Source: Mesostigma viride
Lineage: Eukaryota; Streptophyta; Mesostigmatophyceae; Mesostigmatales; Mesostigmataceae
Assembly: GCA_009746045.1 (NCBI GenBank)
Contig: RPFO01000041.1
Coordinates: 5,829,323-5,893,322, forward strand
Length of the DNA stretch: 64,000 nucleotides
Direction: 5' to 3'
The notes under the pieces were generated by a model. It had not been told where the DNA came from. It was given only the letters and a program-made list of their open reading frames with translations, and did not search any database. Shown in pieces: positions 17,752 through 27,422 of the stretch; the stretch's first letter is position 1, and each line of letters starts with the position of its first letter. The position numbers and the translations under genes are program-made.

Positions 17752-18614
17752 TCATTCTCCTCCGTCTTCCTCGTCCTCTCCTAACGCGGGAAGCCCGTTG
17801 AAGTTCGAGTAGCGAAACACGAACGCCTTCCGCCGGGTCGTCGACCCCCTCGTCACCCCGTCCACGATGCGCGACTCTTTGGACTCGAAGAGCGCCATGC
17901 CGATGTTGAAGGGCCCCGCTTCGTGGAGCACCACGTGTTCTTGCGACTCGCCCCGTTTTTCGCCTGGGCCCTCAGATTCGTCATCAGGGCCCCTATTTCG
18001 AACTTGGTGTAATTTTTGTGCGGGACGGACTGCCGCCTCGTCCAATAGAACGGCGCGAAATCCGGATTCGGAATCGATCCTTCTTCCACCACCCGTGCGA
18101 GGGCGAACTTCATGTTCGTGTCGTCGAAGACGGCCAGGAAAGGGCCGATTTGGTACCACTGCCCCGTCTTCCCGTCCATTCTCCTGGCGATTTCGGACAA
18201 GGGGAGCTTGGTCGGCGGCTCGTCCGACTCCACGACGTCGTTGATAGGACTCGTGGGGTTTGGGACGAGCGAAACCGAGGTCCAGAGCGGGATTTCCATG
18301 GGCGTGTCCACTCGCTGCAGGAGCGCGGCGATCACTTGTTGCTGCTCCTCCTGCTGCCGGATGGCTTCTTCGACCATTTCCGGGGTCACAGAGTCAGCGA
18401 CCACTTGGTCGGTCTTCTTCGCCGACGGGATCAAGTATTCGTTCTTGTCGACGTACGGGTCCATCGGGGTCAGTTGGGGTTGCTCGTCCGACTCCGGCTC
18501 GGAATCCGTTTCCGGTTCGTCCACGGGGCTTTCTCGCGCGACCTTGTACAACAGAAACATGGACGCCGCGGCGGTGGCGGCGCCGGCTACGGCGAGGGGG
18601 GCGTTGACGGGCAT
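17752..18614 (-). CDS. membrane-anchored hypothetical protein with one frameshift
   Basis: Start at ATG 18612-18614, six bases after a TATAAAG box. A hydrophobic helix near residues 6-24 (LAVAGAATAAASMFLLYKVA) is followed by an acidic Pro/Glu-rich region with a Gln-rich helix (EEAIRQQEEQQQ), then a compact region with GQWYQIGPFLAVFDD and FAPFYWTRRQSVP. A missing G near 17950, compared with 12839-13072, shifts the frame; the original C-terminus continues to the stop at 17752 (ending LGEDEEDGGE). Probably a virion or endoplasmic-membrane protein; the family is not recognised. Confidence 0.55.
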
Positions 18615-18628
18615 GCGTGCTTTATAAG
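18615..18628 (-). promoter_or_regulatory. TATAAAG element upstream of the 18614 start
   Basis: Minus-strand CTTATAAAGCACGC abuts the ATG, matching the element before 8081 (CTTATAAAGCAGCGC in equivalent position). Confidence 0.45.
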
Positions 18629-18714
18629 GACTTGCGACATAATTGTTTTCGCGATACCGCACACGTGGCTCGTTTCGCCGATGCGCAAAGTTTTATGCCT
18701 TCTTGTCATAGAGG

Positions 18715-19967
18715 ATGGCGGCCAGGTTCATGGGCATCGACGTCGTGGAGGAAGAAGATGACATCCCCGTTGTGAAAGGCGGGTACCGCAGACCCCCGCC
18801 GCCGGCCGCGAGGAGGCCGCCCGTCGAATCTTCGGGTCCCGGGGACGACATCTTTGACATGCTTGCGAACCCCAAAAAGGCTCGTTCCCAGTTCGCGCCT
18901 CCGGTGAGCACGGATCCGGGCGGTTCGGCGAAAGAAGAGTTTGCCTTTGACGAATTCCCGGACGACGGGGACGACGAAGACGACATGATGGACGGGTTCG
19001 GAATGGAGGACACGATTCATCCGTCCGCGCCGTCGGGTCCGTCTCGAGAGGAATTGTTCAAGGAGAAGACGGACCTGCTTCACAGGCTCCACCGGCTCAA
19101 AGAGAGGGGGTTCGACGTGCCCCAGTTTGACATGCGGTCCGACATCGAGGAGATGCGGTTCGAGTATTCGAAGATCGAGCGCGCCGCGGAATGCCGCAAC
19201 GCGGTGAACATGATGAGACAGATCCTCGTTGCCGGAACGAGCGCCGTGCAGTTCTTCAACAACCGGTACGACCCGATCGGCTTGAAACTCGACGGGTGGT
19301 CGGAAAGCGTCATGGCGAACATCGGGGATTACGACAACGTGTTCGAGCGGTTGTACGACAAGCACAGGGGGAAGGTGGCGATGGCGCCCGAGGTCGAACT
19401 GATCTTGATGGTGGGCGGATCCGCCCTGATGTTCCATATGACGGCATCTTTCACGCGTTCCGGGTTGCCGAGCATGTCGGAGATCGCCAAGCAGGACCCG
19501 GAGCTGATGAAGTCGTTGCTGAAGGTGATGATGAAGAACAGCATGGACCCGTCTCCTTCGTCTCAGCCCGCGCCTCCCGCTCCCAAGAAGGTGTTCAACG
19601 ACCCGCCCCCTGCCGCATCCTCCTCCTCGAACGCTCCCAAGGAAGCCTACGTGATGCGTGGGCCCATGATGGGGATGGGGATGGACATGGGTGGAATGAT
19701 GGACGGCGCTCGGGCGCGAGCGAGCGCTCCTAGCTTGACTCCGTTGGACCATATCGTTCAGGACACGCTGAGTTCCACGGGTCCTTCGAACGCGGTCATC
19801 GTCGAGACTTTGGATGGCAAGATGGACGACGAGAGCGTGACGGGGAGCACGATGGGGGATCAGGACGTCCGAACCGTGCAAGTTGGCGATGCCCCAAAAA
19901 GAAAACCAGGGGGCGGAAAAAGAAGACCGACGAGTCGGACGTGCAGAAGGTCGTGATGGACTTGTGA
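18715..19967 (+). CDS. DUF5767-like conserved NCLDV protein
   Basis: From ATG 18715. The N-terminal 100 residues are acidic and Pro-rich. Residues ~105-270 match the conserved core I associate with the NCLDV family DUF5767: REELFKEKTDLLHRLHRLKERG, then LDGWSESVMANIGDYDNVFERLYDKHRGKVAMAPEVELIL, then GGSALMFHMTA. The tail is Pro/Ser- and Met/Gly-rich. The last ~20 codons read better in another frame (a KKKTRGRKKK-type basic end, stop 19965-19967) after one extra C near 19893; the uncorrected frame stops at 19956. Family members are virion-associated or uncharacterised in several NCLDV lineages. Confidence 0.7.
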
Positions 19968-19977
19968 TTATTTGCGG

Positions 19978-19992
19978 TGTATAATATAAAGA
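19978..19992 (+). promoter_or_regulatory. TATAATATAAAG promoter-like element
   Basis: GTATAATATAAAGA directly precedes the ATG at 19993, the third TATAAAG placed within 10 bases of a start codon in this window. Confidence 0.45.
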
Positions 19993-20259
19993 ATGTCTTC
20001 TGTCCAGAATGCAGCTAAAGGCATGAAAGGAGAATGGGTTGCCGTTCTGCTTCTTTTTTTCAGTAGTCTCGCGTTGCAGTCCTATTTAACATGGAAGACC
20101 ATTGAGAACAAGCCAGCGCTCACAATGGAGGGGGAGTGGAACCTCGACACACAAACCGAAGCCACGAGCGGAGCCAAAGACGAGCCCACAGGATTTAGAA
20201 AGGATGCGAGAAGCGCTAATAACGATCCGTTACGTCCGATCCCGCGATGGCCGCTATGA
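19993..20259 (+). CDS. N-terminally anchored membrane protein
   Basis: 88 residues. Hydrophobic helix at about 14-36 (WVAVLLLFFSSLALQSYLTW), then a polar tail. Its end overlaps the next start (20247) by 13 bases. Because the next protein is a Cys-containing soluble domain without its own signal, the two may originally have been one membrane-anchored protein separated by a frameshift between 20220 and 20250. Overlapping separate genes are equally possible. Confidence 0.55.
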   Translation: MSSVQNAAKGMKGEWVAVLLLFFSSLALQSYLTWKTIENKPALTMEGEWNLDTQTEATSGAKDEPTGFRKDARSANNDPLRPIPRWPL

Positions 20260-21242
20260 ATGCGGTCAGCAAGCAAAATGATATCGTAAACTTTTGGGTC
20301 CGCAAGATCCAAGAAAGCGCGGCCGTAGACGGAAAGATTACGATCCCTAGCGAAAGAGATATCGCTCTCGAGTCCCAATTAGGAAGGTGCGACGAGTACC
20401 GCCCGTGCGACCGAAAAGTGGTCGAAATCCGCAAGGGTATCATCGAGAAACTCGTGGATGACGCCAAACCGAAGTCGCTTAAAGAGGCAATGAGTTATTG
20501 GACATTCAAGATGTCTCTCGGCGCCCCGGTGCCTTCCAAAGAACAGATCCTCGCGAAGGGGATAGGCGAGCACCCGTGTTTACAAGCCCCCGATAAGTGC
20601 GATAAAGAGATGGAAGCAATGGTGAAATATTTAGAAACCTTGCGCAAAGACAAGGTTTTCCGCGCGAAATCTCAATACAACATGTATGAAACACAGTTAC
20701 GAGCGTCGTTTCAAAAAGAGTTGGAAAACGCGTCCAAACTCAAGACGCAAGGGATGGGGGGGAATAGCGCGTTTTATGGTGCGTGCCACGGGTCGAAAAC
20801 CGACCCGTTGGATTGCAACTTCGAGTACGACGAATTGTGCAGGAAGGCGAGGATGTCAGGAGTGGATTGTGACGCAAACTCGAAAGCGTTGGAAAACGCG
20901 ATCAAGAAAGAGCTCGGCCTTCCAACCGTATCGATATCCCCGGGAGAACAGAGGGTCCCTGGTGTACTAGAACCTGGCGGTGACGTGTACAAGCAGTGGT
21001 ACTCGATCCCGCGTGAGAATAATACGGATCGATCGATTCCAGACGTTCTTAAGGCGGCTCTTGACATCGAAAAGGCGTCCGTACCCGAAACCATCCAGAA
21101 GGAACCGGAGGACGGATCGGTGCGTCAGGGGAAGAAACCGCCGCCTACATATTACCTTTTGGGGGACGCTGAGGAGGAGGCTCTCGGGTATATATCCAAC
21201 AACCTCTACCTCAACACCAAACTGCTCGAGGTCGTGTCTTGA
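20247..21242 (+). CDS. Cys-containing soluble-domain protein, possible ectodomain of the preceding anchor
   Basis: 331 residues, helical in the first half. Cysteines occur as spaced pairs (RCDEYRPCDRK, HPCLQAPDKCDKE, ACHGSKTDPLDCNFEYDELC), suggesting disulfides, as in NCLDV entry/fusion-complex or virion membrane ectodomains, though no specific family is recognised. The C-terminal third is Pro/Glu-rich and ends with GYISNNLYLNTKLLEVVS. The start overlaps the previous stop. No transmembrane segment is present in this frame. Confidence 0.55.
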   Translation: MAAMNAVSKQNDIVNFWVRKIQESAAVDGKITIPSERDIALESQLGRCDEYRPCDRKVVEIRKGIIEKLVDDAKPKSLKEAMSYWTFKMSLGAPVPSKEQILAKGIGEHPCLQAPDKCDKEMEAMVKYLETLRKDKVFRAKSQYNMYETQLRASFQKELENASKLKTQGMGGNSAFYGACHGSKTDPLDCNFEYDELCRKARMSGVDCDANSKALENAIKKELGLPTVSISPGEQRVPGVLEPGGDVYKQWYSIPRENNTDRSIPDVLKAALDIEKASVPETIQKEPEDGSVRQGKKPPPTYYLLGDAEEEALGYISNNLYLNTKLLEVVS

Positions 21243-21255
21243 AACCTTGGCGGCC

Positions 21256-22422
21256 ATGGAGTCTCCTCTGGGCTACTTCGAAAAGCTGCCGGTGGAGTTG
21301 AGAGCCGATATCATGGAGAAGATCGCCGACGTGGGGTTTGGAGACGCCGCCCTTTTCGGCATGGCGTCTAAATCCATGATGTCCGAGATGTGGCCCGTCC
21401 TGCGATCGAGGATGTTCAAGTGCTCGACGCGCTTGGACAATTTAATCCTCGACGAATGGAAAGGCTCGTACTCGTTCAAGGACAAGACCGCCGTCCGGCT
21501 CATCATTTACGACGCCGAGAACAAGAATCTCGGCCTTTTCGGTGTCACGTGGGACCTGGGAAACGTCGACACTCGGTTTCCAGACGACCTGAGTCGCATC
21601 CTCCTCGACTGGAGAGCCGTCGTCCCTTTTCTGAGGAACCGCCCCGGCATCGATGTCCTCATTTTCGACTCCGCGTGCGCACAGAGGCCGGGTCAGGGGA
21701 CGTTTTACTTCGAATACGCGGTTTTGTTGGCCCTCGCGCACGTCAAGCGGTGGATCGGGGCGTACAAGTGCGACACGATGATCGTGTTCCCCGACCGGAA
21801 GGCGAGGTTCGCCGCCTTCAACATCCCACGACCGCCGAGAGAGTGTTTCTCCACTCCTTTCAGCCGTTTGATGATGGCCAACAACAACCGTTTTCTCCCG
21901 GGTGGCGCGAAGGTGCTCGTGTGGGGCACGGGGGTCCAGGCTCCGATCGCACTCGAAGAGCTCGATCCGACCAAAAAGCTCGTGTTCGACGTTCCTCCAG
22001 GCACGATGTTGCAGGTTGACGGCAAGTCCTTTCCTTTCGTCGAGAACCGCCTGCCGCGCGAAAACCAGCGCGACATCGTCGTGTGCAATACGGACCCGGA
22101 TCACACGGTCCACGTGCGAGACGGCTCGCGGTTCGGCAACATGCTTTTTGTGGGCGTGGGGGTTTTCGTCCTGCCCGTCGGGAGGTCGTATCACTTCACG
22201 GAGGTGAATTCGACGGGAGACGATCATCGAGCCATGGCCGTGTTTAACGGGAACCAGAACCAGGGAAGGGGGACGACGATCGTCACCTGGGGTGATATGG
22301 CTGACATCACGTTGGCTTCTGACTTTGTGGACACGCTCGACAACATCGCGATTCGCGCGCCTTCGGACGCCGATAAGGGGCAGTTCTTGAAGAACTACCT
22401 AGTGGTCACGAAATCCTCTTGA
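21256..22422 (+). CDS. F-box-like protein
   Basis: 388 residues from ATG 21256. Residues ~9-50 resemble an F-box: KLPVELRADIMEKIADVGFGDAALFGMASKSMM, with the LP-x-EL start and hydrophobic spacing. The remainder (60-388) is a globular domain without recognised motif; it contains several Asp-rich turns and no Cys clusters. F-box proteins recruit substrates to SCF ubiquitin ligases, so with the OTU and JAMM proteins it points to interference with ubiquitin signalling, as known for other large DNA viruses. The assignment rests on the short N-terminal match only. Confidence 0.5.
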   Translation: MESPLGYFEKLPVELRADIMEKIADVGFGDAALFGMASKSMMSEMWPVLRSRMFKCSTRLDNLILDEWKGSYSFKDKTAVRLIIYDAENKNLGLFGVTWDLGNVDTRFPDDLSRILLDWRAVVPFLRNRPGIDVLIFDSACAQRPGQGTFYFEYAVLLALAHVKRWIGAYKCDTMIVFPDRKARFAAFNIPRPPRECFSTPFSRLMMANNNRFLPGGAKVLVWGTGVQAPIALEELDPTKKLVFDVPPGTMLQVDGKSFPFVENRLPRENQRDIVVCNTDPDHTVHVRDGSRFGNMLFVGVGVFVLPVGRSYHFTEVNSTGDDHRAMAVFNGNQNQGRGTTIVTWGDMADITLASDFVDTLDNIAIRAPSDADKGQFLKNYLVVTKSS

Positions 22423-22430
22423 CTTGTATA

Positions 22431-22443
22431 AATTTTTTCTAAA
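22431..22443 (+). promoter_or_regulatory. T-tract plus CTAAA element upstream of 22465
   Basis: AATTTTTTCTAAA lies 21 bases before the ATG. Close matches precede 46052 (ATTTTTTTCTAAA) and 44787 (TATTTCTAAA). A candidate late promoter shared by virion-like genes. Confidence 0.4.
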
Positions 22444-22464
22444 GTAATGGTATTACCCTAATCG

Positions 22465-25383
22465 ATGTCTCTGCCTTGTGAGAACCTGAGCAACATGCGC
22501 ATGGGCAGCGTTACCACGACGTCTTTGTCTGGCGATTCGAACCCCCTCGCCTCATCTCATGATCTCATCATTTCCTCTAAGGACCGCATCGTGATCAACC
22601 CCAACGACGGGCTGGGGTCGGATAACACGAACATGTTGTTGATCACAGGAACCACAAGCATGATAGGCGGTCTCACGGTCGACGACCTCGCGTTTTCAGG
22701 CAATCAGATTAGCACGTCCGCGGGCGGTTTGAATCTAGCTTCTAGCAGCGGCGCGGTTCGCGTAGACGATGTCATTTTTAACGCGGCCTCGTTGTCCACT
22801 GCGAGCGACACGGATCTCACACTTACCGCCGGCGCGACAAAGTCGGTCGTTCTCGAGTCGGTCAAGGTCACGGACAGCGCGGTCACGGTTTCGGGCGACG
22901 TGGATCTCACTTTGACGGCGGGCGCGACCAAGTCGGTCGTGCTCGAGTCCGTCAAGGTTACCGATAGCGCAGTGACCGTGTCCGGGGATGTCGACTTGAG
23001 CCTTACCGCGGGGGCTACGAAATCGGTGATCGTGGAGTCCGTCAAGTTCACCGATAATGCATTGTCAGTATCGAGCGACGTGGACCTTACCCTCACGGCC
23101 GGCGCTACCAAGTCCGTGGTTCTGGAGAGCGTCAAGGTTACCGATAACGCGCTCACGGTCTCGAGCGACGTGGACCTGACTCTTACGGCTGGCGCCACCA
23201 AGTCCGTGGTTCTGGAGAACGTGAAGGTCACGGATAGCGCGGTCACGACCTCGAGCGGCACGCTGGCTTTGACTTCGGGTGGATCTACGGCCAACACGGT
23301 GCAGGCGGCCAACGTGACTTTCGCGGGGTCGGCGCTCAGCACGAGTTCGGGCAACCTGACGATCACATCGGCGGGGTCGGCGTCGAACCCGGTGACCGTG
23401 GGCGGCGTGGTTGTGACGAACGCGGCAGTTACCACGAGCTCTGCGGCGATGTCGATCACTCCTGGCGGCTCGTCTCTGACGGTCGGCAAGGACCTGATTC
23501 TGACGAGCACGGCGGGCGGGAGTGGTAAGGTGACTACTTCGGCGGGCAATCTGGAGCTGACGAGCACGAGTGGGACGGTGGCGGTCACGGGCGCGCTGAC
23601 GACGTCCGGGAACACCACGGTAAGTGGCGATTTGAAGGTGGCTGGACTGCTAGAGAGCACGAACGCGACCGGGAACCTGGAGGTCGTGGACAAGACGATG
23701 AAGCTGGGGTACCAGGTTGGGTCCTCCGCGATCATGGACTTCCAGTTCGCCAACTCGTCGAACGCGATCTCGAACGGTACCGGCCTGTCCGTGTTCGCAG
23801 GGGCCACTGTAAGCGGAGGGGTTCTTAACATTGCCAGCACTCTCTATTCCAGGGCTGGGTTTTACTACCCGTCCGCGTACACAAACATCCCCTCGAGTGT
23901 GATTGCCTGGAGCACCGATAACATTTCCATCGAATTTCCCATCACCATCACCAGCGGACTCACGTCCAACACGGGCACCTCGGCCCAGTTTTTCGCGCTC
24001 GAACTCTATAACGCTGGAGCACAACAGGGCTTCTACCGGTTCTCCGCTAACAACGGTGTGCTGAGAATCGACAGGGAAACAACAGCCGGGGCTGGCAGCA
24101 ACATCTCATCCGACAATGTCAACATGTTGAATTATGCTGGTACATACCTGTTCAAATTATCATTTGAATGGTCGGGCGGGGTGTGCACAGGCACTTACAC
24201 CTTCTCCAAGGACGGAGGTGCGACCGTCCCCATCACTTTCAGCGGCAGTCCGACAACCAACGTGACGTCCTACATGACCGCGGTTGCAAGCAGCACCATA
24301 GCGTTTGGTTCGTACTTCACCGGCTACAACCAGGCGTGGACGGTGGACTACTTCAAGCTGAACAAGGGCGTGCCCGCGACGAACGCCGCCGCGGACAACT
24401 CCGGTCTTTTCGTCGACGGCAGCGCGTCCTACTCCAACCGCGCCCTCACATGGCACATGGGCACAGGGGAGACCTACCAGGACAAGGGTGCCGTCGGCGG
24501 GTCCTACTGGCACATCGAGGGTGGACAGCTCATGCTGTCTCGCACCATCGAGAGCGCCGACCGCGAGGCCCCAGGGACCTCCGTGTCCCTCGCCTCCCTC
24601 CCCTCTGGAACCGATGACGTGCGCTGGGAGTTCACCTCCGGGGCCGTTTCCGAGGTGGGCAGCAAGACGTTCACTTTGAACGGGGGCGCCGTAGTCAACA
24701 GCGGCGTGCTCAAGATCGACGCGTCCGGAAACCAGAGCGCCACGTGTGCGACGTCCCTGCCCAACGGGACCTTCACCGTCATCACGAAGGTGATCCCCCG
24801 CGCCGCCCTTTCCAGCTCGCTCGCAAATGGTCTCGTTCTCATGTCGTATGCTGGCAGCGCGACAACTGCGGTGTCCGTGACCAGCGCGGGCAAGCTCACG
24901 ATCTCCGACGGGACCCAGACCGTCGAGACCGCGTCGGTCGTCGTGTTCGATGTCCCCTTCGTCCTCGCCCTTTCTCGCAACGGAACCGATACCGTGTTGT
25001 ACGTAAACGGCGACTCCGTGGCCACCCTAACGGGTTCCGTGGACGTCGGATCCACCCCCACCCTGCGGCTCGGCCCAGGGAAGAACCAGACAGGGTACGC
25101 CATATGGTTCGACGACGTGCGCGTGAAGAACGCCGTCGTTTCCAGTCACGACGCGCAAGTCTACGGCTGGAAGGAGACGTACGCCGCCGGGCTGACCGTG
25201 ACCTACGGCTTCCGCATTTCTAACAACGAGGGGCTGCAGCTCCTGAAGGTGCGCGGGTCCGGCGGTTATAACGGATGGATCGGGACGAACCTGGCTCCGA
25301 ACTCCGTGACCAACTCGAACACTCTCGGCACTATCATCGACGCCCCGTATAATTTGATTACCGAGCACGCGGTCACGTACTAA
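22465..25383 (+). CDS. giant adhesin/fibre protein with beta repeats and LamG-like domains
   Basis: 972 residues, Ser/Thr/Gly/Val-rich. Residues ~115-270 contain five near-identical 30-residue units (90-nt period from 22812: LTLTAGATKSVVLESVKVTD), then looser repeats to ~400, probably a beta-helix or fibre shaft. Two LamG/concanavalin-like regions follow (~420-635 and ~715-895, the latter with LALSRNGTDTVLYVNGD and IWFDDVRVKN). They are separated by GSYWHIEGGQLMLSRTIE, which is shared with 31117-35007. The C-terminus YGFRISNNEGLQLLK also matches that protein. Likely a virion surface fibre for host attachment. The high identity between repeat units suggests recent expansion. Confidence 0.65.
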   Translation: MSLPCENLSNMRMGSVTTTSLSGDSNPLASSHDLIISSKDRIVINPNDGLGSDNTNMLLITGTTSMIGGLTVDDLAFSGNQISTSAGGLNLASSSGAVRVDDVIFNAASLSTASDTDLTLTAGATKSVVLESVKVTDSAVTVSGDVDLTLTAGATKSVVLESVKVTDSAVTVSGDVDLSLTAGATKSVIVESVKFTDNALSVSSDVDLTLTAGATKSVVLESVKVTDNALTVSSDVDLTLTAGATKSVVLENVKVTDSAVTTSSGTLALTSGGSTANTVQAANVTFAGSALSTSSGNLTITSAGSASNPVTVGGVVVTNAAVTTSSAAMSITPGGSSLTVGKDLILTSTAGGSGKVTTSAGNLELTSTSGTVAVTGALTTSGNTTVSGDLKVAGLLESTNATGNLEVVDKTMKLGYQVGSSAIMDFQFANSSNAISNGTGLSVFAGATVSGGVLNIASTLYSRAGFYYPSAYTNIPSSVIAWSTDNISIEFPITITSGLTSNTGTSAQFFALELYNAGAQQGFYRFSANNGVLRIDRETTAGAGSNISSDNVNMLNYAGTYLFKLSFEWSGGVCTGTYTFSKDGGATVPITFSGSPTTNVTSYMTAVASSTIAFGSYFTGYNQAWTVDYFKLNKGVPATNAAADNSGLFVDGSASYSNRALTWHMGTGETYQDKGAVGGSYWHIEGGQLMLSRTIESADREAPGTSVSLASLPSGTDDVRWEFTSGAVSEVGSKTFTLNGGAVVNSGVLKIDASGNQSATCATSLPNGTFTVITKVIPRAALSSSLANGLVLMSYAGSATTAVSVTSAGKLTISDGTQTVETASVVVFDVPFVLALSRNGTDTVLYVNGDSVATLTGSVDVGSTPTLRLGPGKNQTGYAIWFDDVRVKNAVVSSHDAQVYGWKETYAAGLTVTYGFRISNNEGLQLLKVRGSGGYNGWIGTNLAPNSVTNSNTLGTIIDAPYNLITEHAVTY

Positions 25384-25443
25384 CGGGACGCGCGTGTGTC
25401 TTGTGTTGTTTTTTGTGTGTTCCTTGGAACGCAGGTATGACAG

Positions 25444-26091
25444 ATGGAAGAGGGAGACAGGCCCGGATTCTTCCTGGTCAATGACGCCGTGTTGAAGGAC
25501 GCGAGGATCGGAGGAAAGCTTCGTCTCGCTCAAGTTCTGTCCGAAAAGTACGAAGACGGAGTGGACTATTACACCGTCGTGCAGCCCCAAAAAAGCAAAA
25601 AAGGTGGCCGTCCCATCACGCTCGTGTACGCGACTCCGGCGTGCTTGAACAAAGTCAGAGCCGAAGCCGAAGAAGCGGCCAAGAACGACGATGGCCGCGT
25701 GTTCATGGAACGCGGAATACAAGAACGGCTGGCCGAAGAACTGAGCGGCATACGCGAGTTCAAATGTCCAGCCGGGATCATCGACATTGTCGTGCCCAGT
25801 GAGAAGGTCATCATCGAGGTCAAGCTGTTCCAGAATTGGATGGAGGGCGTGGGGCAGTTGTTGTCGTATGGAAGATACTACCCCGGTTTCCGCAAGCGAC
25901 TCCATCTCTTCAAGAATCGCGGGACGCCGGGTTGTTGCTTGGAAAAGATCCTTGTCGTGCACGAAACCTGTCTTTGGGCTGGCATCGAACTGACGTTCGA
26001 TGAGAGCATCGAAATCAAGCATTCAGGCACGACACACGAACAAGAGGAGGCTCAATACTTGAACCTTTCGGAACCCACCGTAACCACGTGA
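25444..26091 (+). CDS. AntA-like domain plus PD-(D/E)XK nuclease-like protein
   Basis: 215 residues. The N-terminal part (~1-75) resembles phage/NCLDV anti-repressor (AntA or MSV199-like) domains: KYEDGVDYYTVVQ then GGRPITLVYATPACLNKV. The C-terminal part has E94/E98, D114 in GIIDIVV and E125-x-K127 in VIIEVK, then MEGVGQLLSYGRYYPGFRKRLHLF, the same nuclease-like core as 1351-2124. The last 40 bases overlap the 3' end of the convergent gene 26052-26795. A partial second copy is at 28399-28816. Role in DNA metabolism or mobility is inferred. Confidence 0.65.
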   Translation: MEEGDRPGFFLVNDAVLKDARIGGKLRLAQVLSEKYEDGVDYYTVVQPQKSKKGGRPITLVYATPACLNKVRAEAEEAAKNDDGRVFMERGIQERLAEELSGIREFKCPAGIIDIVVPSEKVIIEVKLFQNWMEGVGQLLSYGRYYPGFRKRLHLFKNRGTPGCCLEKILVVHETCLWAGIELTFDESIEIKHSGTTHEQEEAQYLNLSEPTVTT

Positions 26092-26795
26092 TCCGTCGAG
26101 GTCGTCGGCAACGTCGGAGCGGGCTGTTTGGGCGGCACGGTCGCATTTTCCTTCACCGAAAACCGCTCGGCAGTGTCGCCTAAGCGGACGGTTTTCGTTT
26201 CTGGGTTGTACACGTACGTTTTGTACGAAAAACGCTCCGAAACGATCGGCGTTTCCTCCTCTTTCGTGAACTCTCGGGGTTTGGATTTGGAAAGTATCCC
26301 TCCGCACCTGCTGAACCCGAACGACAGGATCTGTCTAGCTTTACACTTGGCGCTCAATTTCGGGTCTAAAAGCGCTCCAAACAGGGCGCCTAGAGGGGTG
26401 CGGCTTATCACGGCGTCAATCGCTTTGCCGATTCCGTTCGCGGCTCGATGAGCGCCCATCACTCCCAACAACATGGAGGCCATGTCCGCCACCATTGCTA
26501 TCGGGTTCGTCGAGACGTAGATGGTGCGATACGTCTGTTCGGCTAGAGTGTCCGATATAGTGAGAGCCTTCTCTTTGCGCGACACGGACGTTTCCGCCGT
26601 TTTCTCCTTCGAAGACGTCGCTTCATCCTCGGCATCGGCCTCTTTTTCCTTTTCTTCCGCGGGAGGTTTCGTGGACTTTAGGCCTATGGATAAAGGGGGC
26701 TTCCCCGACAAAACCGTGTACAAAACTACGCCAAGTAGAAATGCAGTCACACACAGGGTGAGGAAATTGAGGAATTTTTCAAATGCGGTCGCCAT
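26052..26795 (-). CDS. N-terminally anchored membrane protein (left copy)
   Basis: 247 residues from ATG 26793-26795. Membrane helix at ~11-31 (LTLCVTAFLLGVVLYTVLSG), then a Lys/Glu-rich charged stretch, then a domain with NPIAMVADMASMLLGVMGAH and LGALFGALLDPKLSAKCKARQILSFGFSRCGG, and a tail with VSERFSYKTYVYNPETKTV. The right copy (28777-29517) is nearly identical. Belongs to a minus-strand cluster with 26820-27422, 27422-27637 and 27646-27864. Function unknown; a virion membrane component is plausible. Confidence 0.6.
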   Translation of the reverse strand: MATAFEKFLNFLTLCVTAFLLGVVLYTVLSGKPPLSIGLKSTKPPAEEKEKEADAEDEATSSKEKTAETSVSRKEKALTISDTLAEQTYRTIYVSTNPIAMVADMASMLLGVMGAHRAANGIGKAIDAVISRTPLGALFGALLDPKLSAKCKARQILSFGFSRCGGILSKSKPREFTKEEETPIVSERFSYKTYVYNPETKTVRLGDTAERFSVKENATVPPKQPAPTLPTTSTDHVVTVGSERFKY

Positions 26796-26819
26796 TGTAT
26801 GATATTCCAATTTATTAAT

Positions 26820-27422
26820 TCAAGAATACGCTGTCAATATGTAATTCGAAAGAGCGGTCGTGGCTCCTTCGGCCTTGACCCAAGTATCGGGTGACGACAT
26901 CGTCGATTTTACAAGGTCTTTGCTGGCTCCTATAGGCAAAACCATGTTGAGCAAGTTCGACATGGCCGTCTGCGGATTCGAGTTCAAGTCCCTCGTGAAC
27001 CTGATCTCCAACATGTCCACCCCCGCTTTGAATTCGTTGACGTCATCGTCGGCCTTCGCGCGTTCAGTAGACCCTCTTTTGAGAGCGTCTCGTTTCTGTC
27101 GCAGGCCATCCAAATGGTCAGAGAGCGCCGCGTGGACGGCGCGTTTCCACTTTTCGACGTCGATAGCCACGCCGCCTTTGATGGCCTCGCCCACAGCGGA
27201 GGAAACGAGCGTCGCGTGATCCTCCTCCTTCTTTTTCTCGTCCTCTTCTGTTTCCGAGGGAGCGTCTTCGCCCTTCACGAATTTCACCCACCACGCGGGC
27301 ATTTTTTCCGCGAAAGACGGGTCTTTTAGGGTCAGGGTGTATATGACCACGAAGGTAATGACGGCGACTAGGAAGAGCGCCCCGAGCGCGTACTCGACGC
27401 TCATGATGTCATACAACTCCAT
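26820..27422 (-). CDS. membrane protein with charged linker (left copy)
   Basis: 200 residues from ATG 27420-27422, which overlaps the stop of the upstream gene by one base (ATGTAATGG). Membrane helix at ~10-32 (YALGALFLVAVITFVVIYTL), an acidic/Lys stretch TEEDEKKKEEDH, then a helical domain (KWKRAVHAALSDHLDGLRQKRDALKR ... SNLLNMVLPIG). The stop-start overlap points to coupled expression. Nearly identical to 29542-30144. Family not recognised. Confidence 0.6.
   Translation of the reverse strand: MELYDIMSVEYALGALFLVAVITFVVIYTLTLKDPSFAEKMPAWWVKFVKGEDAPSETEEDEKKKEEDHATLVSSAVGEAIKGGVAIDVEKWKRAVHAALSDHLDGLRQKRDALKRGSTERAKADDDVNEFKAGVDMLEIRFTRDLNSNPQTAMSNLLNMVLPIGASKDLVKSTMSSPDTWVKAEGATTALSNYILTAYS

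Larger units (their letters stand above)
13073..17984. repeat. tandem duplication, copy B (4,912 bp including a 1.8-kb insertion)
   Basis: Second copy of the 9430-13072 block. It lacks the 500-bp foldback element but carries its own insertion at 13402-15172. Scattered substitutions and single-base indels distinguish it from copy A, so the duplication is not a simple assembly repeat. Confidence 0.85.

Noticed and set aside
18706-19881. 391-codon antisense frame opposite the DUF5767-like gene
   Set aside because: Arg/His/Val-rich shadow frame; the plus strand carries conserved family motifs.
22525-22550. tRNA T-arm-like string GGCGATTCGAACCCC
   Set aside because: It lies inside the 972-residue adhesin frame and no acceptor, D-arm or anticodon arm surrounds it.
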